Below are positions 15,539 to 27,849 of a stretch of DNA of 64,000 nt, in pieces. Origin of the DNA: Blakeslea trispora (Eukaryota; Mucoromycota; Mucoromycetes; Mucorales; Choanephoraceae). The notes under the pieces are model-generated. The model did not search any database and was not told the origin of the DNA. It saw nothing but the letters and a program-made list of their open reading frames with translations. Each line of letters starts with the position of its first letter. Position 1 is the first letter of the stretch. Where the stretch lies: the NCBI GenBank assembly GCA_025331445.1, contig JAIWNE010000005.1:62001-126000 (forward strand), in the 5' to 3' direction. The position numbers were made by a program, and so were the translations under genes.

Positions 15539-15860
15539 CTAAATGCCTGATGACTGTTGAGCCTCTTTAACTATGCGAGCGGCTTGAATAGCGTTTTCTC
15601 TTGCCATAGATTGATCTTGCATTTTTTCTGATCGCGCTTGTTCTTCTAAAGCGTCTACCTCATCCTGCTCAAATATTGTAAATTGCTTCATACCTTTCTC
15701 ATTATTTTCTTTTTCTCACCCATGCTTGTTTTTGTGCTGAATTACTATATCCATCAAGATGAGAAAGATTTATGTTAGTTGTTCCAGAGAATTGCTGGCT
15801 TTGGTTCAATTCAGACTCGTCTGGACAATCTTCAATAGTAGTGTGATATTTGTTGCTCAT
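15539..15860 (-). CDS. Small two-exon hypothetical protein, 88 aa
   Basis: Exon 1 runs 15860-15720 (47 codons from ATG) and exon 2 runs 15664-15539, ending in TAG. The 55 nt intron has a GTGAGA donor and a GAGCAG acceptor and is phase 0. Both exons are too short to stand out alone, but joined they give an uninterrupted, hydrophilic, acidic product. The N-terminal half is Ser/Asn/Gln rich (MSNKYHTTIEDCPDESEL). The C-terminal half is a predicted helix with alternating charges (DEVDALEEQARSEK...RENAIQAARIVKEA). There is no signal peptide, membrane segment or metal-binding motif. I do not recognise the family. It lies alone between two large gaps. The coding character is inferred from splice signals and composition, so RNA evidence would decide. 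Confidence 0.6.
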
Positions 15861-18800
15861 TAAAAAGTAGGCTTAAAAGAGTAAAAAAAAGAGATTAAAT
15901 GCGATTGGAAAAAACAGTTTAAAAATAAAAGATAAGATGGGAGTATTTATTTATCCAAGTTTCAAGCAAGCTTTGAAATGATTTGTCTGGTGCCAGTATT
16001 TCTCATGCATGAATTTAGACTTTACGCAACGTCACAAAGGAAAAAAAAAATAACTTGGAAAAAGAGACTATCAGTATTGTAGCGAACTATTGCTTAGTTG
16101 TTGCATACCGCTCACGTTGATGGAAAGACGCTTGCTGCTCAAGAAAAGATCGCCTTGTCGTGACAAACAAAGCAGTGAATAAGAGGCTTCTAATCGCGTT
16201 GCCACTGAGACAAGTGCACAAAGTCCTTGTCTTTGGGAAGCTGATTTCAATCAGCATAAATCGCTTGTATTGGTTCGATTTTGGCGTCACAAAACCATGT
16301 GAAATAGTCATGAACTAGTAAACATGGATTATGAGCTACAGAAGAAACTATGTTGCATGAAAGAAGCAGAAATTGTATATCTTTCCCAACACTAGAGAGC
16401 AGTTGCCGTAATAGCGGCGGAAGAATTGTTTTATAGCCTCTCAAGCTCAGTTTGTTTTCTGTAAACATACAATATAGTGCAGTAGCCTTAAACCTTGCAA
16501 TAACAACAACAAAAAAAGACACTGGCAGTAATGAAAAAAGAAATCGAAAAAAAGCTGTCATCAATCTTGTGTGCAGTTTATCTTTAAGCGCAAAAAAAAA
16601 AACTAGGAATGAGAGTTTTCTTTCATTGCAACAAATGGCTTGTAGAATAATAATCAAGCTAAAACCTTTTATATAATCATGCTTGATCAGCTTCTTGAAG
16701 ACATTACAAGAGTAAGAGAGACCCCGCAAAGTCTAAAATGATAGAAGCTTGTGATGGTGTAATTAGAAAGTGTTCTCTCAGGATTTCATCAACAAGTCAT
16801 AAACAAACTTTGATAGAATAATATTCTAATAGGCAATCATACCTTCATAAGATGAGTATTAGTAAAATCAAGTAGAGACAGAATCGATTGAGTAAGATAA
16901 AGACAATGTTTATCAAAGTAAGTACGAGGGTTGTTTATACTAATGTGAATTTATTAATATGACAACCTGTGGTGACTTTACTCCTAAAATACTTCAAACT
17001 CCAGACTTCAGGGATATGATTTTAGATGACAGGTTTTATCTGCTCTCTTTCACTTGGATCAGTAAAAGAAAAAATGCTTGTTTCTTGTCTTTAGTAACCG
17101 ATTTTAGAGTACGTTGCCATAGATGCTTCATAGCCGAGCTTAGAGCACGTTGTATGAAGCAGCTTAGCTATTTTTTAAAGAAGAAATAGACTTTCTATGC
17201 AAGAGATGTTTCTCTATCTGTTAAGCTGATCAACAGTGCCTTGACATATTTTCAGTTAAAGCCAAAAACAACTTGCGGATGTACTGGTGCGCGACATTCA
17301 ATCGTCAGAGAGCAAATGAAAAAGCTGCTTATTCTAGACATGCAATAAGATGTGTTGTATGGTTTGTGATCAAACAATTTCAGAAGGAAGTAAATGAAAT
17401 ATGCATGGAGCTTAATCCTGAAGAGTTCACAGTCTATGACATTGTTGCAAAACACCTTGAAGATAGTATGAAAGCCAACAATGTCCTTTCACATTTTTCG
17501 AAAAGAAGTGGATGCCTTCACATTTTCTCAGAATGACCATATCTGTTTGCTGCTGAACATGCAACATGCAATCAACTTATGTTAAGCCTCTTGAATTAAT
17601 TTGAAAATGCCTCTTGCACAGTTAAATTTCCATATCAAATTAACCATGATCGTGGCTTACCTCCAATAATAAAAAGCCTAAAATGTAAACATTGATTTAG
17701 TTTTCTTCTTCTCAGATATCTTTTTGGCTATTGAATGAATGACTTACCACATCTGTAAGAAAAGAACCACAAAAAAAAGCCTATTCATTTTGATCAGTAC
17801 AGATACGCGTTAACAATCATGATAAAATACATGACTTTTTTTCCAAGCAGTTTCTCTTTTGCTTATTATAGAAGTAATAAGAAGCTTTTAATGTATTTAG
17901 CTAAAGCAAACATTAGTAAACAGTCCACAGTCTAAAGAACAGTTTTGTTACCTTTGTATTTAAGCTTTTCATTTTTGTAATCATTAGAGAAAACTCAGGA
18001 AGGAAAAAGAGTCTTTTTCTTTGTTTTTATAAAGCAGATTGACCCCATTACTGATCAATTGTCCTCATTGGCTGATATGTTGATTGTTTGTTTGTTTGTT
18101 TATTCTTTGTGTATATCAATGAACGCCCTGGTTCTTTGTTTGATGATACAATAGACCAAATTCTCATTTTTATTACAAAAAGAGAAGAAATCAGTATTAA
18201 TCATTTACAGTGTTTACTATTCATTGTTCGCCAGTAAAAAAAAAGAGAGAATAGGATGGTGTATCGTTGCTCTTGTATAAGCAAAAACATGCAAGCTAGT
18301 CACGTAATACAAATAGCTAATCAACATCCATATGTATTTGTGCTCGTCTCAACAGTTGGTGCGTTTATATGATTCATATTGCTGGTTGTGCTTATGATAG
18401 AGGAATGAGTCTGCTTTTACATTGTAGAAGCAGGCAGTACTAAGACTTGCTTCATGTACTTTTAGTATACCAAATTGTAGTGTATAGTGCTAATGGTTTC
18501 TATGTATTTCTTCTTACTTTTTCGACACAATGATACATTGTGTACGATAGCTAACAAGCCTTTACCTTTGCTTACTTCAACACCTAACAATAATTATTGG
18601 GTTACACTGAGTATGAGAAGATCAATTGAGCCTGCATGCCTATAGTCAATAGAGTCCATGCTAAGGCTATGAAATACTTAAACAAGAACAATACATCAAG
18701 AGTCTTCATGAACCATTAATTGTCATTCAGCGAGATAATTCATTCAAGCAAACAAAGCTATCGATTGCTAATTGACAATCATCAGCTATAGTCCTTCAAG

Positions 18801-20376
18801 TTATTCGGTTTCTCTACGCTCTTTTTTTTTACTGCCTTTATTTGAAGCATCCAATAATCACAAACATATTCTTTGAATCATAAGCATACAGCTGAAAGTA
18901 ACTTGTCTATTCTCTTTTATAAATATTTGGATAGCAGTGATGTACAGGAAATTGCATCAAGGAAAGCAAAAGAAGTGGTGCTAATTGGAAGCTCCGGTTC
19001 ATGACATGCAATCAAAGAATCTCAAAGCCTACAACTCAAAAACATATATTTGGGGGTCATGCTCTTCTTAAGGATGACTGAGAAAAACAGTACGCCAAAG
19101 CGGCACATCCATAGTAGTTTTCTAAGACTAACATTTGGTTCGGATGAACCTTGTTGTTTATGAAATTAAACTCTATTTATAGACACAAAGAAAATTTGAA
19201 AGACTCAACAAACAATGGACATTGAAATGATACAAACATCTTTTAATGGCACACAAGTAGACATGTCTTCTATCGTACTGGATCTTTCCATTAGTTACAG
19301 CAACACATGTCATGTATATTGTATCTCAAAGTGTAAGCGATCTAAGGTCTTACACATAATGTAACCGAATAAACGCAGTAAAAGGGATAACTAGAGTGTG
19401 ACAACAAGATGGTTGACCAGTAGCTCTTGAAGCTCTAATCCTTCACGTCTGTCAAAACCTCAAGAAAACACTCAAAAAAAAGTACATCTAAACTCACTTT
19501 GTTCATACCAAGTAAGATATTTCTGTTTGGCTCAAATTTGTTTCTTCTTTCCAACAAACTATTCTTTTGGTAAGCAGATAATTTCCGAAAGTAGTGTGTA
19601 GCATAAATGTTTTTTGTTTTTGAAATTAGGTCTGCAGTTAGTGATCTAACAACAAAACTGGCCACATCTATTTAGAGAAAGGCTACACACAAACTTAAGA
19701 AACTATTGTCTAAAGACAGCCTAATATATTGATTCAAATAATAAAAAATAGCTTGAATGTGTGTACTTTCCTTAATCGATTTAATGTAGTACAACTTTTT
19801 TTTTAACACCTATTACATTAACCTTCTCCTATTTTTTTTTTTCTTTTTTTTTTTCTCTCTCTCTGGCGCACACACACTTTTTTTTTCTCACTCTTATTCT
19901 CGATCTTGTTTGCCTTAACTTCAATTGTTCTCTCTAACCTTCCCCCCTTTTTAAAAAATAATAATATATTTATAACCGTATTAATTTATTTCTCTTTTTC
20001 TCTCTTCTTTTATCCTCATCACTACTCTAACTTGGGGTTTCTTAGTTTTTGGTCTAGAAAAAGAGAACAAAAAAGAAATACCCTAAGAAACAAACCAAGT
20101 CGATCTTGCCATTACCTTCCTTTCATGAACCAAGACTAGACTTGTTTTCTTTTAAAAAAAAAAAAAACTCAAAGAAACTTTCTCCCTTTTTTTTATTTAT
20201 TTTTCAAGACTCGACAAAAAAATAATTACAGCTTATATTTTCACCAACAACTTTAAACTAAAGAAAAAAAGAGAGCCAGCAAGAGAAATCGGCTAACATA
20301 AGCTTAACATAGCAAAATATACCTCAACACACCTTCCTTTACGATTTTACTTTCCTTCTAAATACACACACACATA
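15861..20376. other. Gene-poor region, 4.5 kb, ending in a CT-rich leader of the kinase gene
   Basis: No complete gene could be assembled. Two patches have somewhat higher coding character: about 16090-16300 (frames open on both strands) and 17252-17536 (+), neither recognised. From about 19795 to 20376 the sequence becomes rich in T, CT and CACACA runs. This looks like the promoter and long 5' leader of the protein kinase gene that starts at 20377. No tRNA or other structured RNA was recognised. Confidence 0.55.
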
Positions 20377-23300
20377 ATGATCAGCTCGCCTAGAAATTCG
20401 GTCGCACATAACCAACAAGCCAAAGTAAAAAGAAAAAAAAAATAGTAGTTCAAGCCAACATCATTCTAAGAAACAACACTATTCCTTTTTATGTATTTTT
20501 TTTTAGCTTGCCGTGGATTATAACGAATTACTCAAGGAGTTATCCTCGCATGAAATGACGTCGGTTGGCTGCTATACAATAGGAGAAACAATTGGCGAGG
20601 TAAAAGTTTTCAATGTGAGGCTTGTTCCCAACTCATTTGACTCACTCTATTACATCAATAAGGGCACTTTTGGCAAAGTAAAAAAGGGCACACACAAGTT
20701 GACAGGAAAGTTAGTAGCTATAAAGAAAATCAGCAAACAACATGCGCCTATGATGGCCCGAGAAATTCATCACCATCGTCAACTTAAACACCCCAATATT
20801 GTGATGTTATATGAAATGATTACGACCGAATCAGCCATTCATATTATCTCTGAATACTGTCCAAGTGGCGATTTATTAGATGCATTGACCGATGCTGGAC
20901 GTTGCTCAGAGATCAGAGTTCACAAATGGTTTCGACAATTAGCAGATGCTATTCATTATTGTCATTTGCGCGGCATTGTTCATAGGTAAAAAAAAATTAA
21001 AGGCCCTATTTAAAATAGTGGCAGTGTATTTTAGAAACTTACGTTTTTTTTTTATTATGATCAAACTAGAGATTTGAAATTAGAGAACATTTTATTAGAT
21101 TCAGAGGATAATGTCAAAATCTGTGATTTTGGTTTTGCTCGATTTACTCAAAAGAACCAATATCTTGAAACATTTTGTGGAAGTCTAAGTTATTCTGCTC
21201 CAGGTAAACAGAAAACAAATGAATTCTCGATTATTCTTAAAACTAATTGAATATGGTTAGAGGTGATCATGAGAAAGAAATACACAGGACCTGGTAAATA
21301 TCGAAATCTCTATCGAGATTGTTGTTTTTCTTATCTAACTCTCTCTCTCTTTCTTTGCGTGTATCTATAGAAACCGACATTTGGTCATTGGGCGTCATTT
21401 TATATACCTTAATTGCTGGTGAATACCCTTTTGATGATGACTCCGAAGTAATGACCCAACGAAAGATTGTTCAAGTAGATTACAGCATACCTTTTTATTT
21501 CTCGTCAGACCTCAACAGTTTAATCACCAACATGCTTCAGTTCAACCCTTGCGATCGTATCTCGTTTGAAGCGATAGAAACTCATCCTTGGGTTGTTCGC
21601 CTGGACCATCTGACGGATGACGATGGAGAGGATGAGGAAGACGAAGATACATGCTTAACACCATCTTCTTCTACTACTACGCATCAATCTACTGTTTCAG
21701 ATGTAGATTCACTTTTCTCTCAACATGAAAATACGGTTGCTTTGGATGATGGCATTGACTATAATTCACTTTCCCCCGATCTGAAATTCTCACCTCAAGT
21801 ACGATCCAGTCTAGGCATTCTAAAGCCTCAAGCAGCTACCAAGTCCTCACGATTCTCAGCTCCAAGTCTCAATCGTCGTACCTATCCTACACCGTCATTT
21901 AGATCCTCTCTTCCTTCTTCATTCGGTCAATCCAATGTAGAGCAACCTACAATGACGCCAGTAGAACAACGTTTGTTTGCTGCATTGACGGCTGCCGGAT
22001 TTGACCGAGATGCATTGATCAAGATGCAGACAGGAGAATGCGATACTTCTAGTACTTTGTGGCATCTCTTACTAGAAAACATGTCTCATCAACCACAGCC
22101 AGCATGGCACAATTTTTCTGTACCAGATGCGTTTTCTTCAGCTATGCAGCAGCATCGTACGACAAACACAAACACTTTGACAGAAGATATTCATCTCAAA
22201 AAAGCAGTTGATCAAGGAACACAGACATTCCAACCAGAACAGGAAATAGTAGAGCAAAAAGATAGCAGTACACACCAAGAAGAAGAGGAACATACCGTTG
22301 ATCAAACTAAACCAGATGCTGCAGTAGAGCCTGCTGTTCAACCTTATCCTAAGCCCACTATCAGTATACCTTACCAATCTATTCCAACAGTCGGATTTGG
22401 CTCCCCTCAGCCAGCAGCAGAAAGAGTTGGCTGGCTTTCTTCTGTCAAATCTTGGTTTGGTTCTAAACCACCACCTAATGTTACTTCACCTGTTCTGCCA
22501 CCTCCACCCCAGAGAGGTCGATCTGCCTCTACTTGCTCTACCATGTCATCCCCAATCGCTACACCTTCAAGTTATCGCAACTTTGATACACCTGTAGATC
22601 ATTCGATCAACACCAACATGATGTCACCGCCTATCTACAGAACTGGGTCGCAAAAATACCGCAGACGTGTACTACAATTGTCTGATCCACCTGTATGTGA
22701 ATTAGATCAACTCACTTATAATGGTACTACAGCCACTCCTACTGCTGCACCGATCCATGCTGCCACCCATAACACTAATAACACAACCACTACTAATGCA
22801 TTTACTACTAAATCCTCTCATACCACTTCTAATACAGCATTCCATACACAAAACGCATTTACCTATCATACACCTTCTCCTTTGGATGTACCCCCTACAG
22901 CAGTGACGTCCACGCGCTTAGCCGCAGATACTTTCTCCATTTTGACAACTGAATCTTCAGAACCTAAAGAGATAGACATATGCCAGCAACGCTATTCATT
23001 GATCTACAGTCAAAAGCAGCAACATCATATCACGCCCCCATCTTCTCCACCTATAGATCAAGATTGTTCCAAGCTATCATCCATGACACTCTCTGAAGAA
23101 AACCATAAAGAAAGATCATTAGTGTCAGAAGAAAAAGAAAGAGAGCCCTTATCTGATTTCTCTTCTGATAGTAGTGCAAGCGAAGAAGAAGAATCGGCCT
23201 CTCAGCCACCTCTGGTAAGGAATAACTAAGTATTGTTTTCATGATTTTTCTCTAATCAGTTGATACGGAATACGAATAGACTTCTTCCTTTGCACTCAAA

Positions 23301-23441
23301 ATGGCTAGTGCTGGCCGACCAAGAAATTCTCGATTTGAATTTACTCCTCGATCTCGTCTAGCTGTATATGGTATGCAAGAACAAAAGGGCCCTTCATTTG
23401 GCTCGAAAGCCATTATAGAGGAAGAAGAGGAAGAAGAATAG
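20377..23441 (+). CDS. Serine/threonine protein kinase, CAMK/SNF1-like, with long disordered tail
   Basis: Seven exons: 20377-20424, 20507-20599, 20663-20985, 21070-21203, 21261-21293 (33 nt), 21371-23214 and 23280-23441; 878 aa, all phases agree. The kinase domain is at about residues 37-285, with the glycine loop split by an intron (GETIGE/GTFGKV), VAIKK lysine, HRDLKLEN catalytic loop, [14 protein letters not shown] and [12 protein letters not shown]. All catalytic residues are present, so it should be active. The remaining 600 residues are Ser/Thr/Pro/Gln rich, low-complexity and acidic near the end, as expected for a regulatory tail. It resembles the CAMK-like group around yeast Snf1/Kin and YPL150W; I cannot fix the orthologue. 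An alternative last acceptor near 23259 would give a different, less plausible C-terminus. Confidence 0.87.
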
Positions 23442-23911
23442 AATATTTTCTCTCCCAGCTTTTCTCGTAACTTGTACATCTTTTTATTTTATTTATTCAT
23501 CAGTCATTCCCTTATTCTCTCCTCTCCTTTTCTTTTTCTGTACTTTTTTTTCATATACATATCCACAAACCATATAGCTATCTTATACTTTACACTTCTT
23601 ATTACTATCAATCTATACACAACATTATTTTTCTCTTTTCTCAAAAAAAACCAAGAAACACACCAAAAAAACTTATACCACAAGCACTTTTGTTCGCTTT
23701 ATATATGATTCTATTTTCTTCTTTTTTTTTTACTTGAAAAATAAAATGACTCCCATTCTTGATAAACATTCATATGTAAAGTGAATTCGTCTGATCATTG
23801 TATATTTCAACGTACATAGATTACTGAGACTAAAGTCTTTAGCTATTGAACGGTCTTTCTCTATTGAAACAAGTTTATTTTCTGAGAAACAAAAGGCCCT
23901 GCTGTCTGATA
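23442..23911. other. Convergent 3' flanks, 470 bases
   Basis: T-rich and CT-rich 3' region of the kinase gene, followed by the 3' flank of the RING gene. No gene supported. Confidence 0.6.
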
Positions 23912-25275
23912 TCAAATTATCCAGGAACGTCTTGCCATCAAAGCCAAATTGTTACGTGTTTCCAAAATATCTATCTCTATTCCTTCCTGTTGTGTTATTC
24001 TGTAAGACCATCTCTGAATCCGATTATATAACGTCTCTTTACACTCCCTTTTATCAATTTGGTTTTGCGGAAAGTAAAGAGAAAGGTATCGACTCAGTTC
24101 ACTATCAAAGCGACATGTTGTTGCAGCAAACAGATGGCGGCAAAGGGGGCATGCTGCCTTTCGATCCCATGCATCAAGTGCATAACACTCGCAATAAACA
24201 GCATGTCTTACTGATCCAAAGAATGACTCAGAAGGCCGTTTTTGTTCACATGGCTGACAAAAATAACGCTGAAGACAAACACGACAAAATGTATGATCAC
24301 AGCCTAGCGTCACAGGTTCCTGCAACATATCAAGACAGATAGCACACATATAATCAGTCGGAACAGGATGATTGATCTGCAGAAGCCGTCCGCATCGTTG
24401 CTTGAGCTGATCTACCATTTTTAACTGTTTCTCTAATATGACTGATTCAGAGGAAGTTATCTGAACAAGCCATTGGACATGCTTCAAAAGGTAAGCTTGG
24501 TAAAAGCAGAGATTATGATGAAAATCTAATAATTGATTCATGCAAAGCCCAAGTCTAGGGAAATAAGGTGCCTATTCATCAGTAAGACTCTGTATGTATT
24601 TATGATCTGGTTTTCTTCTTGGCATAATCTGAATACTTGCAGTAATAGTTGTCTGAATCAGTTCTCGAAAAGTCAAATGATGCTTCTGTAAAGCTTCTTT
24701 CAGAGCTTCTTGTTCTTTTTGATGATGCAATGCTACTTCTGTAAATGAAGAGGTAGTAAATGTTGCAGACTCCAAGACTCGATTCAATTGTTCAAAAGAG
24801 ACATTCCATTCTCTTAAAGCAACTGATGCCAAATTTTGTGCTTTGTTTACTTGATCTTGTTTAGAATTTCTGACAGGTGAAGCCTTTTTTCTTCTTCTGA
24901 GTATGCAAGTCATTCTTTCTCTTTTCTTCAAAAAAAAAAAGGACTTACAATGGAACACAAGCTATCTGCCAACTGATGTAGTTGAGCATTAAGTAAAAAA
25001 GTAGCTCTTCTACTGATGTAATCAATCTGCTCAAGTTCTGAATTCCATACTCGAAACCATGCTTCTTGTCTAGCCTTTTCAAACCTATCGGCATATGTTG
25101 TATAGGTAGGACTAGTCAATAAATCTATAAATGAACAACTGGCTCGTTCTTGTCGAACTTGATGCGTAATACGAGACCAAAACCGAATCATGGGCTGTAG
25201 AAAGACAAAGAGAAGACGAAAGAGAAAACTTTCTTCTTGTTTTTTCTTAGACATGTAAAAGTATGTTCTCGGCAT
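23912..25275 (-). CDS. RING-finger protein (probable E3 ubiquitin ligase)
   Basis: Proposed exons are 25275-24949, 24883-24589 and 24525-23912, 411 aa. The last exon carries a C3HC4 RING: CAIC, then CDHTFCRVC, then CPLC, with an unusually long stretch of roughly 40 residues between the fifth/sixth and last ligand pairs. The two upstream exons encode helical segments (SELEQIDYISRRATFL; QDQVNKAQNLASVALRE) that faintly recall the helical SPX part of fungal RING-14 proteins. The SPX N-terminal signature is not visible, so SPX is only a possibility. Splice sites of both introns are weak (purine-rich acceptor at 24884, GTCTTA donor at 24588). An in-frame ATG at 25254 is an alternative start. The 5' end lies only 29 bases from the REX1 stop on the same strand. 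Confidence 0.62.
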
Positions 25276-25304
25276 AAAGTAAGGCTAAATTTATTTTTCA
25301 ACTA

Positions 25305-27565
25305 TTACTGTTTAAACATAAAAAAAGATGAACTTAATCTAGCTTCAGAGGCATATTGACATAACAACTTTTGATCTTGTTCAGTCCATTGTTCATCTGC
25401 TGGTATTTGCTTCTTTTTATCCTGACTCTTTTCCAGATACTTTTGATATTTGTCATATAAACTATGCAAAAAAAAAATGTTGGCTTTGTGATTCAAATTT
25501 AAAGCAGTAATTGACTTACACTTTATATTGAGGTACATCACAAACACCACCAGAGACAATCAAAAATGTATTCTCTTCAAGTCCTTCGTAAATTTGACGG
25601 AGATATTGATCCATTTGCTGAAGTCGAAGAGCACGGTCTGTTTGATCTGCAGGTACATCGCTTGGCACAATAGCACCAGATTCGGCAACGGTTAATGTAT
25701 TGACAGGCTGAAATCGAGCAAACAGAAAGTTCTTCTCCTTAATTTTCTCTAATGTTGTCTCAACAAGGGCTTCATTGGTATCTACACGATAATAATCGTC
25801 ACCATGAGTGGCGCCGAATGAGCGTTGGTCACTTTGACTGCATTCAATGATAGCACTTGTTCGAGAAGGCCTGTTCGCCAACAATCTGTCCATAACCAGC
25901 TCAGTCTTCATGAACTTGCCAAAGCTAACCTTGTTGCTAAGTTTGAGCTTAAAGAGATCCAATGTAGCACGGGCATCTTCAGCAGAATCGTGACCTATAC
26001 GAGTCTCATTACGATGTTGAATCTGGCGCTTCAAGTAGTTGCGAGCCAAAAATCTGAGAGAAGGCTTATAGGGTGGGCCCTTGTGATGATCATAGATTAA
26101 TGAAGTATCGACACAATAAGGATGAGCGACTTGTAATGCCTTCAAATCGTTTTCAAGACCATGGCCTACTAAGATAACATCGTGATTTACAAATTTGCGG
26201 ACATGCTTTTGAGCTCGACGCAAAGAGCAAGTAGCCGTCTTTAAATCAGCAGGTGTAATACCGGAATACTTTGTTAGATAATCGATAACAGGTTGATCAG
26301 GCTTGACCATTTCATCCAACAAAACGCTGCCATCTACATAAAAAATGTGTTTATTTTGTGTCAACAACCTCTCTTTCTCTTGAAATGAGTTGCAACTTAC
26401 CTTCATCAATCAGAGTAATACGAGCCAAGGCAGAACCTTTGACAGTCAGGACCATTTCACAATCTACAGCAATAATACGCTTGGGTTGGCCCTCTGAGCG
26501 TGGTTTTTCAGCGGCATGTGTCTGTTTCCAGCCCTCAGGTAAAGAAACACTCTCATCAAGAAAAGGAGGAATAGGATAGTCTGCCTTTCTCATCTCATCT
26601 ATGCTTAATACATAATATTCACGCATGTTGTCCTTAAACTTGTTTGCCTTGACCGATTGTTCTTTAGCTAATCGTTCCTTTTTAGTGTTGGACATATTGC
26701 ACTGCAATATATCAGCTACAGGTGAATGAAAGCGGCCATTATGACCTGAGATTTGATTCAGCATCATGTATTTGCTTTGCTTGCACAAAAATGGCATAGA
26801 TGCCTTTCCAATCCATTCCTTTGAGGTTAGTGATTCTAGATCTATATATGGCTGAGCAGTGGATTGCTTTTGAATGCCAAAGTCAGTACAGTTTAAGCCT
26901 TGTGCATACACCATCACAAGGCGGTCTAATTTGGCCTTATTGACTAGATTACACCAAGCTAGATTAGAAGTCTCGGACAGGGCGTAAAGTATGAACTCGC
27001 CTAATTGTTTAGTAGGCATGATCTGGTCAAGAGCATTGAGTATCAAACGAAAAACAGGTCTTGAAACAAGTTCGCCATTGACTTTGACTTTAGCTTGACG
27101 CTTCAGCGCCTTCTTCTTACGTGCTGCAGCTACTTTAGCCAAGATTTCTTCTTGTGTTTGCTTTTTAGGTGTAGGCAAATGTTTCTTCACTTTCTTGGGC
27201 GTGAACTTTGGACCTCTAACTTTAGGTGGCTCTTCAGTAGTAGGTGCAGTGATAGCAGTTGCAGGTTTGGTAGCAGCAGATTTAGTCTCAACGCTTTCTA
27301 TAATATCTTTGGTTTTTGTTGGCTTTTCAGGTACTGCTGCAGGCTGCTCGGGTGCTGTTGCAGGCTGCTCCTCTTTCTTATCCTTTTTGCTCTTTTTCTT
27401 TTTACTGTCTGACTTGCTCTTCTTCTTTTCTCGGTTATTATCATGAGCAGGATGCTCTCTTTTCTTAGAAGGCGTTTCTACTTCGAGATCGTCAAACGTA
27501 ATGTGCGTCTTTTTCGATGCATCATGTAGTATGGATTGTCTGTCAATTATAGGTGTAAACTTCAT
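25305..27565 (-). CDS. REX1: RNA exonuclease 1 (Rex1/Rnh70-like, DEDDh)
   Basis: Exons 27565-26401, 26333-25520 and 25461-25305 give 711 aa with matching phases (1 and 2). This 3'-5' exonuclease family trims 5S rRNA, tRNA and other structured RNAs in the nucleus. The N-terminal third is Lys/Glu/Ala rich with basic runs typical of nuclear localisation (KKKKSKKDKK). The exonuclease core has VDCEM (Asp, Glu), HGLENDLKAL (Asp) and HDSAEDARATLDL (His, Asp), the full DEDDh set. The end of the first exon falls inside the core, after LARITLIDEG. The C-terminus extends about 200 residues past the last catalytic motif. ATG 27565 is used because no upstream ATG lies in frame. Confidence 0.92.
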
Positions 27566-27849
27566 GATGAACAACTAGATCTGATCAAGTTTTTTTTTTT
27601 CTTGGTCTTTACTTTTTTTTTTATTCTTGTGACTTGCCTCTTTGTATTTTTTTTCTATTTTCTCAGAAAATATGCAGCGTTTACGCTTGATCTGAAGCCA
27701 GCATTTTCCTTTCATGCTTTTTTCTTTAGGTTCTGTTTATAAGCAAACACAACAATACCAACTGGCTCAAATTAAAGAATCCGAAATAATAAAATACAGC
27801 ATTGATAGGCAAAGAAGTATTATATACAGTTCTATTTATTATGTCATTT

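Noticed and set aside
16265..16285. GGTTCGATTTTGG resembling a tRNA B-box
   Set aside because: No matching A-box at the right distance and no cloverleaf could be folded.
16247..16729. 160-codon minus-strand frame with hydrophobic stretches
   Set aside because: AT-rich Phe/Leu composition, no motif, no splice partner. The opposite strand is also open in pieces. Probably chance or a very old relic.
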